From contig QLIY01000135.1 in the NCBI GenBank assembly GCA_003260075.1, positions 124,001 through 188,000 of the forward strand: a DNA stretch of 64,000 nt, in the 5' to 3' direction. Both the position numbers and the translations under genes were made by a program. This document shows, one piece after another, positions 27,414 through 39,983 of the stretch (position 1 is its first letter; each line of letters opens with the position of its first letter). Origin of the DNA: Phallusia mammillata. Lineage: Eukaryota; Chordata; Ascidiacea; Phlebobranchia; Ascidiidae. The notes beneath the pieces are model-generated. The model ran no database searches, had not been told where the DNA came from, and saw nothing but the letters and a program-made list of their open reading frames with translations.

Positions 27414-27864
27414 GTGTATTATATCGTAAGTTACAAAAGAACACATTTTACCAACAACATGATCTAATGCGGGGTATTAAAGTGAGTATATACCGCCAAC
27501 CTACTTAAACAAATCGCCCCGTTCTAGCGTACTTTCTATTCTTCCAGTCAATTACTAACTGGTAACACCTGATAGCATGGCTCTGCCTGTTGAGATTAAG
27601 TAAAATCGGTTGGCACCGTCGAAAATTATGAAGTTACTTGAGGGTTATGCTTAATCTATTTTACTCCAAGTGGTTTAGAATCTAATTTCGAATTACGCCA
27701 AAAGTTTACCGCAACGTAATTTTGCTTGAAAGATTGTGGGTTCTAATCCCGTTTGGTTTTTCCCTTTTTCCGTTCAATTGAACTCTACTGTATCATCTTG
27801 TAAACTAGGTACTATTTATTGCATTGAAACAAAATAATAGTCACAGTTTCATGAATACTGAAGC

Positions 27865-27990
27865 AGGTTTGGAATGTGGTGCACTTGGTAGAGTGCCAGT
27901 TGTTGCGGGTTCGAATCCCACCGCAGGTTTGATTTTTCTAGTCTATGATTATTCCCATGGGAATGCTTGAGAAAGCAGTTTAATTATATA
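27865..27990 (+). repeat. tRNA-derived SINE
   Basis: A degenerate A-box-like segment (CACTTGGTAGAG) is followed by a clear B box GGTTCGAATCC and by ACCGCAGGTTTGATTTTTCT. The same B box and downstream tail occur on the minus strand at 43,945-44,038, so these are members of one SINE family. A partial second copy after the linker at 28197-28206 belongs to the overlapping contig. Confidence 0.65.
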
Positions 27991-28703
27991 TAACACCTCA
28001 AATAGGTCTGGCGTACTATGTTATAAAAAATACTCTCCTTTTTATCATTGGACTGTACCAGAACGTTTTGAATTACAAATTGTGCGCTTCGTTGCACCTA
28101 AGCCGTGAATACCAAATCAATTAAGGTCTTCACCTTTACATTGACCTTATAAGGAACACGCATTTTAATGACCATGGTTCAATCAACGCGTTTGCTGGGG
28201 GGGGGGATTGTTGCGGGTTCGAATCCGAATCCCACCGCAGGTTTGATTTTTCTAGTCTATGATTATTCCCATGGGAATGCTTGGGAAACCAGTTTAATTT
28301 GATATCACGCCTCAAAAAACTCCTTTTTATCATTGGACTGTACCAGAACGTTTTGAATTACAAATTGTGCGCTTCGTTGCACCTAAGCCGTGAATACCAA
28401 ATCAATTAAGGTCTTCACCTTTACATTGACCTTATAAGGAACACGCATTTTAATGACCATGGTTCAATCAACGCGTTTGCTATTCACTTGGGAGCATTTA
28501 ATTCTTTTGCTTAGACGCTGAAAATATTTGACCTTTTTTATGCGGAACTACTTTTTAACTTATCTGTGAAAATTCTTGACAGTTATTACATGGCGGAACA
28601 AAATATTAAATTTGAAAAAAAGTTTTCAATTTTTTGATAAATCTTATGTTCGCAATACACGGTTTTGAATATTCTCCTCTAAACAAAAAGATATAAGCTA
28701 GAC

Positions 28704-29038
28704 CAGTGCACTGGTTCCCAAACTGTGGGTCATGGCCCGGCACTAGGCCACCAAGACATTCTCAATGGGCCACAGAGCCATTTGAACAGATTCTACTGTT
28801 TTGTTATACTGTAGATACTATGCGCTTTGTTTTGAAAAGCATACTATTTGCAAAAAATTCGAATCTTGTAGCCAATTTTCAGGAGCATGTATCCCATTAA
28901 CAATAATTTGCAAGAAACCATTTCGCTTGTTTTTGAGTTATTGTTTTGTTTGTGCCCAAATTTACAGCACGTGGTGGGCCATGAATCGCTATTAAATAGA
29001 TATTTGGGCCACAGACCAAACAAGTTTGGGAACCCCTG
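28704..29038. mobile_element. hAT-type MITE with perfect 8-bp TSD
   Basis: A 335-bp element with left end CAGTGCACTGGTTCCCAAAC and right end GTTTGGGAACCCCTG. The duplicated target AGCTAGAC is exact (28696-28703, 29039-29046). Apparent open frames across it carry no transposase motif. Confidence 0.88.
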
Positions 29039-30135
29039 AGCTAGACAAATAGACAATAGAAACTGTCGAAACGTTGTGATGTTTTATACCCAAATTATGG
29101 ATTGTATCTTTCTGCTATGATAAGTCTGATTTTGCACTTTTAGACAAGCTCATAGCAAAAGCCGCTGGAGTTTGTTGGGGTCACAACTATTTTGAAGTCT
29201 GTTTAAACCACACCAAACAAAGTAGGCATACCAGACCAATAACCGCATGCATCTAAAATCCGACATACTAAACCATAGTAGGATATGGTGTATTTAAAAC
29301 GCCTTCTTTTGTGTCGAAGGTTTATAAAGCTTGAAGTGAAATTGGGGGGGGGGGTTCACTTGGGAGCATTTAATTCTTGCTTATACGCTGAAAATATGTG
29401 ACCTTTTTTATGCGGAACTGCAGATACTTTTTAACTTATCTGTGAAAATTCTTGACAGTTATTAAATGGCGGAACGAAATATATAAAATTTGAAAAAAAA
29501 GTTTATATTAAATTTGAGAAAGTAATTTTTTTTGATAAATATTATCGCATAGCAAAAGGGGGGGGGGGGGTCACAACTATTTTGAAGTCTGTTTAAACCA
29601 GGTGAAACAAAGTAGGCATACCAGACCAATAACCGCATGCATCTAAAATCTGACATACTAAACTATAGTCGGATATGGTGTATTCAAAACGCCTTCTTTT
29701 GTGTCGAAGGTTTATAAAGCTTGAAGTGAAATTTAAGCCAAAATCAACGTTTACCAGGTGGCAAATTTCCTTAAATGCGTGCGAGGTAACAGGCTATTCT
29801 TGCGTGATGCTATGCATAATTAATCCGGGGCGTAAAAACGTGGCAACGGCGTCGCAAGGGCTCTTGAAAGGGATTAATTTTTAATGAATTGACTCCGGCC
29901 GTGCGCCTATCCAGGGACCTCGAGGTCTCAAACGTTACTACAATGTCAACCGGCGACGACCACGCCATAATACACAGCTCTCCACTGAGCTTGCTTGTAC
30001 ATAAAGGCTTACACTGCGCAGAGGATTTCATTTACTAAGAGACGGAGTGCCAGAGATCACTAAAAATGCTCGCGCGAAATGGATGATAATGACTTTAAGA
30101 CGTATTTGGACAGAATGAAGCGATAGAGTATCAGC
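29039..30135. other. gene-free, contig-overlap region
   Basis: Two linkers (G11 at 29344-29354, G13 at 29558-29570) join overlapping contig ends whose sequences recur at 28,490-28,660 and 29,175-29,720. I see no exon here. The unique part 29,730-30,135 precedes the LRR gene and would hold its promoter and 5' leader; I cannot identify a TATA box with confidence. Confidence 0.6.
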
Positions 30136-33100
30136 ATGCTTTTGCGGGAATATATATTATGTGTTTTATTGCAAAGTTGGATTCAACACACAGCCTTTGC
30201 TATTCCAATATCAAAGAACCTGGATTCAGTCCAAGTACCAGTTCTTAACCAATTGTGTGTGGATACGTGTACTTGTGGGACGTTTAGACATCCTTTTGAG
30301 GCAGCAGTCCGAGACCAGACTTTGTTTGTCGCATTTCCGTCATCAACTTCCATGGTTGGTGGGAAATCACTTGGGAAGTTAAATTCTTTGGTTCAGCCGA
30401 ACGTGAATTTAGGGGGGGGGGTCAGGCTTTGTTTGTAGCATTTCCATCATCAACTTCCATATTAGGTGGAAAATCACTTGGGAAGTTAAATTCTTTGGTT
30501 CAGCCGAACGTGAATTTACTATATCCAGTTGCTGTTTTATTCTGTCGTGCTTTGGAAGTTAATCGAATCCCACAGGTTAGTTTTTTGTTTGTTTACGGTA
30601 ATTGTTATTCGTTTTAATGAATCTAAATAGGACGACAAATCAATGCCTTTAAAATGCACTCTTTTACCATACATTGTAATATTGTACCAATACGGGCCCT
30701 AATCTTTTGCACATACTGGAGACACCAGAGATTTTATTTCATTAAAGTCTGCAAGTGTAGCAATAAAAAGCTTGTTCGGTGGGGGGGGGGGATAAAACAT
30801 GTGTTAAAATCTGGTTTCGTTTTTGACAAAAGTCCCTAATTAGACCAGTTTTGGAGGCCAAATGTGTAGCAATAGTTTACAATCATTATACGACAGCTAT
30901 AGCACATACACTTCGACTTACATAATGTTTATTAAACGGCTCCTAGATGGGGGGGGGGTTTTGGAGGCCAAATGTGTAGCAATAGAGTTTACAATCATTA
31001 TACGACAGCTAAAGCACATACACTTCGACTTACATAATGTTTATTAAACGGCTCCTAGATGAAAAATAACACTTAACAAGACAACAGACATAACATATTT
31101 GGTATTTTGGATCAATTTAAAAATTTCACAGAAAACATTTAACGCAACTTATTTTGTTAGTTCATAGAACCGGTTCTGGATGGACCCGATACAGAACTAG
31201 AAGAATCGTTTTTTACCAAGCTCACAGTTCTCATAATGCGACAAGGAAGGCTAAAAGAAGTGATAAGAGATAACTTCTATCCTTTTCGAAATACACTGGA
31301 ATATATTGATCTTTCTTACAACCGGATTACTTACATTGCCCCCGATGCATTACTGGACTTAATTATGCTACAGGTATAAAGCAGAGAGCTTACGTTTATT
31401 ATACAAAACCCGTATTTGAAACAAAGTCGTGGACATGTTTGCGATGGATAAATAGACGTGTTCAATCCACAACTTAAAAACATTTCAGACACCCAATAGA
31501 GATCTAAGACAGAAAGTACGTGCCCGAAACCCGGCACAAAAAAACGAATTGGGCCCGAAAGTTAAATTTATTAAAGTGACAATACGAAACGAATGTTGCC
31601 AGGCCCAAATCAAGCCGACTTTATTCAAACCTTTAGGAATCCGTTTTGAAAAGTTTTTAATTACAAATTACAACGGCTTTAATTACAACCCTGCTATAGG
31701 CAAGTATTTAAAAATCATTTTAATCAAATACACTTTTGGACAGCTTGTAGCCTATATCGAGAATGCATTGAGACGTTTAAGTAATCGCCTTTGTCAGCAT
31801 CATCATAGTTTATATGCCCAATGTGAATTGTAAAATTTGTCTTTATGGATTTAATCCGATCAACAATAATTGTGTCTGGTCCAAATCCGTTTATCCCATA
31901 AAGAGCTTAGTGTTGGCGTCGCCTCTGACGATTGCGTAAATTATTGAAAAGGGCAACAAAATCTGTAAAATAAAACATTTGAACATGAACATCGTTAAAT
32001 GTTTTTTAAGTTTCTATTAATTGATTTTTGATTGAATTTTTAAGCTAAGAAGTTGTGTACTTTTTTTTTGCAACAAATACTAAGGTACGGCCCACCTACG
32101 AACTATTTCCTACATATAAAAAACTGTCTTACAGAACAAACATGTCAAAAACTTTGTAAATCATTGTGAAAATAAAACGGAATATTTTTTGCAATGGTCT
32201 TTAATTTAGTACAATGTTTATACAGTACGTGTGACTTCCTAACAAACATTTATTCATTTTAATTCCGAACATATTTAATCATTCAGGAGATTGATCTTCG
32301 TTTCAACAATCTCAAGCAACTGGGAGGTCTCTGGTCGACAGGAAAAAATTACCTGCCGTTCGTTGCGGTTGGGAGCAACAGGAAATTTTTGACTTCCCTT
32401 CGGTTGCGTGGCAACCCTGGGGGGGGGGAATTTATTCATTTTAATTCCAAACATATTTAATCATTCAGGAAATTGATCTTCGTTTCAACAATCTCAAGCA
32501 ACTGGGAGGTCCGCTCTGGTCGACAGGAAAAAATTACCTGCCGTTCGTTGCGGTGGGGAGCAACAGGAAATTTTTGACTTCCCTTCGGTTGCGTGGCAAC
32601 CCTATCACGTGTTCATGTGGTCTTGCAAGGACCATCATTCTTCATGTAATAATTCCAATTGATGATGGGTCAACTTGTACTTTTAACACATCTATGGTTA
32701 AAGTAAGTATGAAGAGCAGTTTTTAGTCGTGTATAGTACCGAATATTCGGTTTGCCGAATTTATTCGACTAAATAGGCTATTTTATCGCGTAAAATCGCG
32801 TTAACTATTGTAATTTTAAAACAGTATGGTTTTGCCACTTCAAACAAAAGTTAGTAATTCATTGGCAGACTGGCAACCATGACAGAGGCAACCTTTAACC
32901 CCACAGAACTAAACCTTTTCCTGGTAGCAAAACCTATGTTCTCATGTCAAACGCGTAGCGTACGACTTCGCCGAAAGTCGTAAATGATTCGGCCGAACTT
33001 ATTCGACAAACTGCCCAATATTCAGTTTCGGCCGGATCCAAAAATATTCGGTGCATCTCTAGTTTTTAGCATAAATTTTTCCACCTTTTGAAAGTTATCA

Positions 33101-36100
33101 TCACGGAAGGCGTGTCGGGGGCGGGGCATCCAATCACAACCGATAAAATTTCCAGAGCGATTATTTTGGCCCAATAAAGTCACAATGTTATTGATTAGGG
33201 TTTGATTCCGTTTGAAAGGTTGACCATTAGACGGAATCCATTAAAATGTCAGTCGATTGCATTGCATACAATGATTTTCCATTTGCCCCGAATTAATCCG
33301 AAAGTCTATCAGAAAAATTACTACAATACAGCTTGTACATTAAAAGCGAAAATAAAAATAGATTGCAACTATTGTCTAGTGTGCATTTTTTGTTGGTTAA
33401 GTGTATCAATGGTTTAGTGGTGTTATTTTTAACACATATATTTTGGAAGCATTGCCAATATATGTTCTAGGTTTCTTTGCATTTGAGTTAGTAGACTCCC
33501 AAGCCTTTTAAACACTTCTTTAACACCCAATATTGCTCATTTTCAATTACAAAGAATACATACGTAAATTTACGGGATCTTTTTAAGTAACAAATGGTGT
33601 AAAAATCATTACTTCTCACAGTGTACAAAATGAATACTTTGATCAATCATAATCATTTTGTTACTTTACAGAACAATGTATTTATGACGTCACAATTCAA
33701 CATTGCAGAACCATCGGCACAGCTGCGGTTATCAAGATTAACTTGTGCAACGGTAAGAATGATTTGAACACTTTTATGACATTTTATTGCCATTATGCCA
33801 GTATCATCGATTACAAAGTCGCTTGGTTATAACAGGGACGTAATACAAGATCAATGGTAATAGGGTTATTTTGGGCAAGTTGCTCATATACATGGCTGGA
33901 AACGTTAGGTTCATATTGTTCTTAAACCGCAACGCTTCTTGAATCGATAAACAATATATGAAAGCACTTTAAACACAATATATGCTGCTTGTGGTCAAAA
34001 CAATTGCTAGAGTCTATAGCAGTGGTTCCCAACCTTTTTCGACGAATTTCTCCCTTAACACTGCAAAACATTTTCATTCTTCCTTATAATATACTTCTTA
34101 GTAGATGCTAAATCAAACAAAGACCATTAAAAATGGGGGGGGGGTTGAAAAGCACTTTAAACATAACATATGTTGCTTGTGGTCAAAACAATTGCTAGAG
34201 TCTGTAGCAGTGGTTCCCAACCTTTTTCGACGAATTTCTCCCTTAACACTACAAAACATTTTCATTCTTCCTTAATATACTTCTTAGTAGATGCTAAATC
34301 AAACAAAGACCATTAAAAATTGGCTCTTTTATCAACTTTACAGGTCATATTTCCAAAGCTTATAAGTGTCTATTAGTAAATTCCTCCCATGTAAGGAATT
34401 CCTTCCCGGCTGGGAGCCACTGGTCTATTAGGTTACTTACAGCATAGTAATACGTTTTGTTGCTTTTAACATGTTTTTGTCGGCTGCAGGCATTTTGGTA
34501 ACATTTTTACGCTTACGTTTTCAAAAAAAAAAAATCAATTTGGACAGATTAGTAGTTCGTAATCAGTACAGCATCTTGCAAAGATTATGACAATAGATTG
34601 GCTATCCAATTTCTATGCTTGCGTGCAAGTAAATCCCTTGGGACCAACCGGCTTTTGTCAAAATCTTTAAGCGGCCCTTTAATCTGCAAGTTTTTTGACC
34701 CTTTTAATCCGGTAATCGGCACATAAAATCAATCACGTGTTGCTGCAGCGTGCTTGTAAAATACGTTCTTTATAATTGTAACTCCATTTGCCCTCTATCA
34801 TGCTTTCGGTATTGTTCCTACAATACATTGCTATGCACTTATAAAGCACATGAGCTTTAAATGTAGTTAAAGTCTGTATTTACTAATCCGCGCCAATTTT
34901 TCTCCCCAAAATAGCACAATCTCGATTTGTTGCCTTAATAGGCCGTACTAGGTCAGAAAGTCGCTGAAATTGTGGCACAAATGAGACAGGGTGTAACGTC
35001 AGTGTCAATGTACACACATACTTCTTGTCATACAAGTTGCTTTATGGAGTTTGTGATTTTCAATTCTGCGATCTATGTAAGGCTATTGAAGTACGAACTC
35101 AATTTCTTGCCAATTATCTTCGGTCATTACAAGCACTTTTCTGGGGGACAAGGAAAATTGAGATCGATTTCAAAGAAAGATGAATTACCCAATTTCAAGC
35201 CATAATGCGCACCTGGCATTTACAGGCATCTGGTTTGATTGACTCTGACAATTGCAATGATGTATTTGACGGACGTTAATTAAGGATCAATACAGTTGAT
35301 CAGGTGTAATGTGTTTCTTAATCCCAAGTACGCAAACCTAATGAGTCTGTGAAAGGTTTTCGTGAGTCCGTGATCACATCATGAAACACTACATTTTTTG
35401 CCAATTGATATTGCTTTCAATACTTTACATTTTTCCAAAGTTCGGCCGAGATGTACAAACGTTGAGAAATATTGCATTTGGCCCTCATTTCTTGTTATTG
35501 TCAAAACAGTTTGAGGCCAGAAAATTCATTTTTTATTAGAATCTAGGGGGGGGGGTGTGAGTCCGTGATCACATCATGAAACACTACAATTTTTGCCAAT
35601 TGATATTGCCTTCAATACTTTAAATTTTTCTAAAGTCGGCCGAGATGTAAAAACGTTGAGAAATATTGCATTTGGCCCTCATTTCTTGTCAAAACAGTTT
35701 GAGGCCAGAAAATTCATTTTTTATTAGAATCTAAAACTACCTAATTAACCGAAACTATTTTAATTTAATGCTGCAAATAAAACCACTTTCTTGAGTTCAA
35801 TCAACGTTTTTGGCTCGATAGAACCAAACAGCATAAAATATATACGACCTAATTTCCGAATTTTTCTAAATCTGTACAGTCTAAAGATTTAAAACTAAGT
35901 CCTGAAATAAGATTGGATGCTTTTACAATATTGAGTTTTTTTGACAATACTTGAAGACGATTAGCTTTTACTTGAAGTAATTGTTTCCAAACACTTGAAT
36001 GGGTTTTTCTTGACATTATCTACACTCGAAAGGATTTTTTCTGGCTACATTTTTCATCAATCTTCTAAAATCTACTCCAGAGCGCCCTGAATTCGTTTTC

Positions 36101-39100
36101 AGACCGCTTATCGTTTTCTAAACGAAAAACCAACTGACAATTCTTACCAAATCAATGGAATCAATAGCACTTAGGTGCGCAGTATTTCCCAAGCTGGATT
36201 AAAATGCATTTTTTTGCATTTTGGTAAAGGTGTTTTCCAAAGTGAAAATAAAACAGTGGAGAAAATTAACCGTATTCCCAATTGAACATTTTTTAGAAGA
36301 CATGAGACAAAAATACCAGAAGGCTTGTTAGCAAGGAATACAATTTATTGCTAAAGTTTCAACAATCACTATCATTATCATTGGAAAAAAAATAGGTTTA
36401 AATGGGGTGTGTGATACCTTTTCCACTGATGGATCAAATACAAGTAAAATTGTTATCAGGCGAACCGCACTTTTATATAACAAAAGTTGAATTGAATTTT
36501 TCGCTTGGTGAAAGAAAACATAGCGACACAGTTGCACTGAAACAATCACCATGCCGGACAAATCGGAGCGGGAAAAAGAGAATGGCACAATTGGTGGATC
36601 AAGACTAAACGCGCTGCAGCTACACATAACTTATATTATGAAGGTTTACGAAGCGGGAGCTCACAAGAAAATGAATTTGCTGCGTACGAAACACGTATAT
36701 TTTGAGTTAACAGCTGCCGGTCGAATTCGCAATTGGGGGGGGGGGTGAATGGCACAATTGGTGGATCAAGACTAAACGCGCTGCAGCTACACTGCATAAC
36801 TTATATTATGAAGGTTTACGAAGCGGGAGCTCAGAAGAAAATGAATTTGCCGCGTAAGAAACACGTATATTTTGAGTTAACAGCTGCCGGTCGAATTCGC
36901 AATTGATTTTAGTCGCATTGTTAGGTTGCCGAAATATAGTGCCGGAAACATCCATCTGTTCAGAAACAAAATTAGAATCGAATATGCTTGCTATAAAGTG
37001 TGCAGCAGGCCACACATTTGAAATCCAAAGGGGTCTGCGGACCGAAAAACCTTTGCACATTAGGTAGCATTTGGCCCGCACAAAGTATAAGTCGGGCCGG
37101 GGGGGGGGACTAACGTTTCAACAATCGCTATCGTTATCATTGGAAAAAACTAATAGGTTTAAATGGGGTGTGTGATACCTTTTCCACTGATGGATCAAAG
37201 GGGGGGGGGGCTTGCCACTGAAAGTGTGCAGCGGGCCACACATTTGCAATCCAAAGGGGTTTGCGGACCGAAAAATCTTTGCACATTAGGTAGCATTTGG
37301 CCCGCACAAAGTATAAGTCGGGCCGGGCTTTTGGGGTCGGATTCGGGCTTTTTTTTTCACAAACAGGCCTGATACGGGCCTGACTTCACATGGTGTGTTA
37401 GTAATCTTGTTGATATAAATTACCAAGCTAAGTAGCTAGTTCAGTGGTTCTCAACTGGTGGTCCATGAACCACTAGTGGCCCATATTGACTTTTTGGGTG
37501 GTCCAAGGACCGCTAGTGGCCCATATTGACTTTTTGGGTGGTCCAAGGATCACTAGTGGCCCATATTGACTTTTTGGGTGGTCCAAGGACCACTAGTGGC
37601 CCATATTGACTTTTTGGGTGGTCCATGGACCACTAGTGGCCCATATTGACATTTTGGGTGGTCCACAGGACGTTAATTATATTTTTTGGGGTTAAATTGG
37701 AAATAGGCAAGTTGCATATAATTTATAGCTTTTTTGGCCAATTGTTGTTATCTGTTATCTGTCCTTAGAATATAAACTATATATTTAAATAATATTCTTG
37801 AAGACAACATGCTTGTTGTGGATGCTTTTTTATCCTTATTTGACAATGGACTGGTCCACAACATTTAGTTCATTGGAATGGTGATCCATGGCCTGAATCG
37901 AGTTGAGAACCTCTGAGCTAGTTGCTTTATATAACCTAATGACCAACAGCCCTAACACTTCTTGTTTAGGACATTGTCTATTATTGTCCATTATATATAT
38001 AGCATATATGTATGTATATAAGTCTTCTTTATTTTAGATCTGTCAATCAAACTTTCGGGCCTAAACGGGCGTTTCAAAAACGATTCGGGTTCGAGCGGGG
38101 GGGGGGCATTATATATATAGCATATATGTATGCAGGTTTTTTTAAAGGTTTGGTTTGGTGACCGCTAAGTAGTTTTAAGAGACCGCAAGTGTGGGGGGGG
38201 GGTTCTTGGCCCGCAGGTTGCACACCCCTGGTTAAAGTAATTATCATTAAAAAATACAAAATCAGAAGCCAAATCCAGGGTTCCTAGCTGGATGAGAATA
38301 TGACAATTTATTGGCCTCGCCACTTTCGGGGGGGGGGGGAAACCGCTGGAGAAATTTGGGGGACCGTTTCGGAACAATCAAAACTTTCGGGCCTAAACGG
38401 GCGTTTCAAAAACGATTCGGGTTCGAGCTCAAATTTCGGGCCAGGTTTCAACTCTTGGCCCGCAGGTTGTACACGCCTGGTTAAAGTAATTATACAAAAT
38501 CTAAAAATACAAAATCAGTAGCCAAATCCAGCGTTCCTAGCTGGATGAGAATATGACAATTTATTGGCCTCGCCACTTTCCAACAAAATAATGTAAAGTT
38601 ATTACTAGGCATAATACTTCCAGAATCAATACCGATAAGATTAGTGTAAGGAAATTTGATTCAATTTACTGCACACAATTGAATCATACTCGTCACAAGG
38701 CTTATATAAAATCGATAAAATGTTTATAATATACATTATGTGTTTTTCTTAGCTTGGCTATATTGTTTGTATCATATAGTATTAAATCCCAGGCCAAATG
38801 GTTTAATAAGGTGATGATTTTGTTGCAAACTTTTTGTGGGGATTTCATTTAGTTGTAAAATCACAGCATTAGGTGTATTTTTGTCCACTCTTTAACATAT
38901 TGGCGTAAATGGTGTAGACCTAAAACTTGAATAAAAACTCGAAAAGTTTCCGACTCGGGACTAAAATTTCTTTAATTGGACCAAAATTGCGGCGTGATTT
39001 GAATTGCTGAAGTTTGGAATGAATTAAATTGCCGTTGCTTAACTGAATTCTAAAACATACCACTATTGTAGACAATTTAAATTGTGACTTTAAATATTGT

Positions 39101-39983
39101 TTTCTGCCCAGAAACAATTGCAAGCTTGTGTATAGCAGAATTGTAAGCAAGTTTGAGACTATATAAGAGCCGATCCTGTGGCCTGAACTTAAAAGTACAA
39201 TTTCGAAACCCGGTTTGAACCGGATTTTTTTCAAAGAAGATCCCTAATTAGACACGAAAGTTAGATATGCCAACGTGAATTTACGGTACAAACGATACCG
39301 AATGTGAAATCAAGCCCCAATTCATGTCGTTTTTATTCAAGTCCGACCAAAAAAACCTGCGGCGATTTACAACTCTGTTATGTGTTTATGACTAATCGTA
39401 TTTTGTGATGACTTCTCGGTATAACATAATGTACATTTCGTGAAAGGCTAACGGTCTCACGAAAACCTTTCACAGACACACTTCATTTCACGGATTCGAG
39501 TTAAGAAATAATGCTGTAGACAAAAAACGAGATGTCAAAAAAATGTATTTTTATCTTTAGGATCGCGATGACACGAATTCACACCGAGAAGCGCGCCCTC
39601 CAATGGAAAACTTTCCGCATCAAACACACGAAAGCAGACTCACAGAATCTCACCAGGACCTTACAAAGTGGGTTATGCGTTCCTTAACGCCTTCTCAAAG
39701 GCACCACATAGCGGATGCAAAACTGAATATCTCGGTTCCGCGTGGTGGCGACGAAGAGCACTACGAGGATCACAGTAACGTTGTACACCGAGTTTATAAA
39801 AGCAAAGGCGATTTGGATATTCCGCTATTGGTTACAATGACCGCATGGTTTCTTATGATATATTTTGGCATAGTTAGGTTTATTAAGGCAAATGCTCTTG
39901 ACCACGATCAGCATTTAAACTATTTAAAACTTGAACCACCTAATGAAGAGTCAAGCGATACTGAATCAAATACAAAGTCTTAA
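30136..39983 (+). CDS. LRR type I membrane protein, LRRC3-like
   Basis: Five exons, all introns phase 0: 30136-30575 (contains the G10 linker 30412-30421 and a repeated ~100 bases), 31161-31373, 32469-32702 (a broken first copy is 32287-32418), 33672-33752, 39561-39983. Allowing for the overlap, about 427 residues: signal peptide (MLLREYILCVLLQSW), a cysteine cluster (CVDTCTCG) like an LRR N-cap, about three LRRs (LEYIDLSYNRITYIAPDAL, EIDLRFNNLKQL), a C-cap (LRLRGNPITCSCGL), a hydrophilic stalk, one membrane span near residues 373-395 (LLVTMTAWFLMIYFGIV) and a short acidic tail with HLNYLKLEPP. The tail resembles LRRC3/LRRC3B, but the protein is much longer than those. Ligand and role are unknown. 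AATAAA at 40009-40014. Confidence 0.8.
30412..30421. other. G10 linker inside coding exon 1
   Basis: The run interrupts the LRR gene's first exon. Sequence from 30316 on is repeated from 30423 (offset 107) with substitutions, mostly silent or conservative. Reading through the run shifts into a stop a few codons later. The break is therefore an assembly artefact rather than a pseudogene lesion. Confidence 0.85.
30781..30958. repeat. intron 1 contig ends with G linkers
   Basis: G11 (30781-30791) and G10 (30949-30958) lie in intron 1 of the LRR gene. The 100 bases before the second run recur directly after it. Nothing else is recognised in this intron. Confidence 0.7.
32287..32428 (+). other. 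partial allelic copy of LRR exon 3
   Basis: Exon 3 with its acceptor appears first at 32287-32418, breaking off in a G10 run (32419-32428), and again complete at 32469-32702. The two copies differ by substitutions and by one in-frame codon (GGTCTCTGG versus GGTCCGCTCTGG), which adds a proline in the second. A codon-sized indel and conserved frame fit two functional alleles. Confidence 0.8.
32727..33061. mobile_element. DNA-transposon MITE, GCACCGAATATT ends
   Basis: Right end read on the minus strand is TAGAGATGCACCGAATATT; the left end has the diverged equivalent ending GTACCGAATATTCGG. The exact 8-bp target duplication GTTTTTAG (32719-32726, 33062-33069) points to hAT. It lies in intron 3 of the LRR gene and has internal ATTCGGCCGAA-type motifs but no coding frame. 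Confidence 0.85.
34020..34422. mobile_element. hAT-type MITE, allelic overlap
   Basis: Left end CAGTGGTTCCCAACCTTTTT occurs at 34020 and again at 34208 after the G10 linker 34135-34144; right end GCTGGGAGCCACTG closes at 34422. Flanks GTCTATAG and GTCTATTA match at 6 of 8 positions. It lies in the 5.8-kb intron 4 of the LRR gene. Confidence 0.7.
34423..37430. other. LRR gene intron 4, repeat-rich
   Basis: No exon is recognised. G linkers at 35546-35555, 36735-36745, 37099-37108 and 37200-37210 separate overlapping copies of local sequence (for example 35,360-35,545 with 35,556-35,735, and 36,580-36,734 with 36,746-36,905). The copies near 37,000-37,370 repeat one 100-base segment out of order, so scaffold order here is doubtful. 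Confidence 0.65.
37442..37915. mobile_element. hAT-type element with internal 40-bp tandem array
   Basis: Left end CAGTGGTTCTCAACTGG and right end GAGTTGAGAACCTCTG are flanked by an exact 8-bp duplication AGCTAGTT (37434-37441, 37916-37923). Inside, a 40-bp unit (starts GGTCCAAGGACCACTAGTGG) is repeated about five times from 37,460 to 37,675. The unit begins with a subterminal motif of the element, so the array seems to have grown from the element's own end. Confidence 0.9.
37460..37675. repeat. 40-bp minisatellite, ~5 units
   Basis: Units differ by one or two bases (AAGGACCGC, AAGGATCAC, AAGGACCAC, ATGGACCAC) and share CTAGTGGCCCATATTGAC. Each unit contains a GGTCCxxGGACC near-palindrome. 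Confidence 0.9.
38097..38600. repeat. hAT right-end copies among contig overlaps
   Basis: Three linkers (38097-38106, 38193-38202, 38328-38339) chop overlapping contigs. CTTGGCCCGCAGGTTG followed by CACACCCCTG or TACACGCCTG occurs near 38,205-38,230 and 38,455-38,480: the minus-strand form is a CAGGGGTGTGCAACC hAT-like end. The left end is not located. Intron 4 of the LRR gene. Confidence 0.55.

Noticed and set aside
37460..37675. CRISPR-like array
   Set aside because: Units are contiguous 40-bp repeats without unique spacers, inside a eukaryotic transposon.
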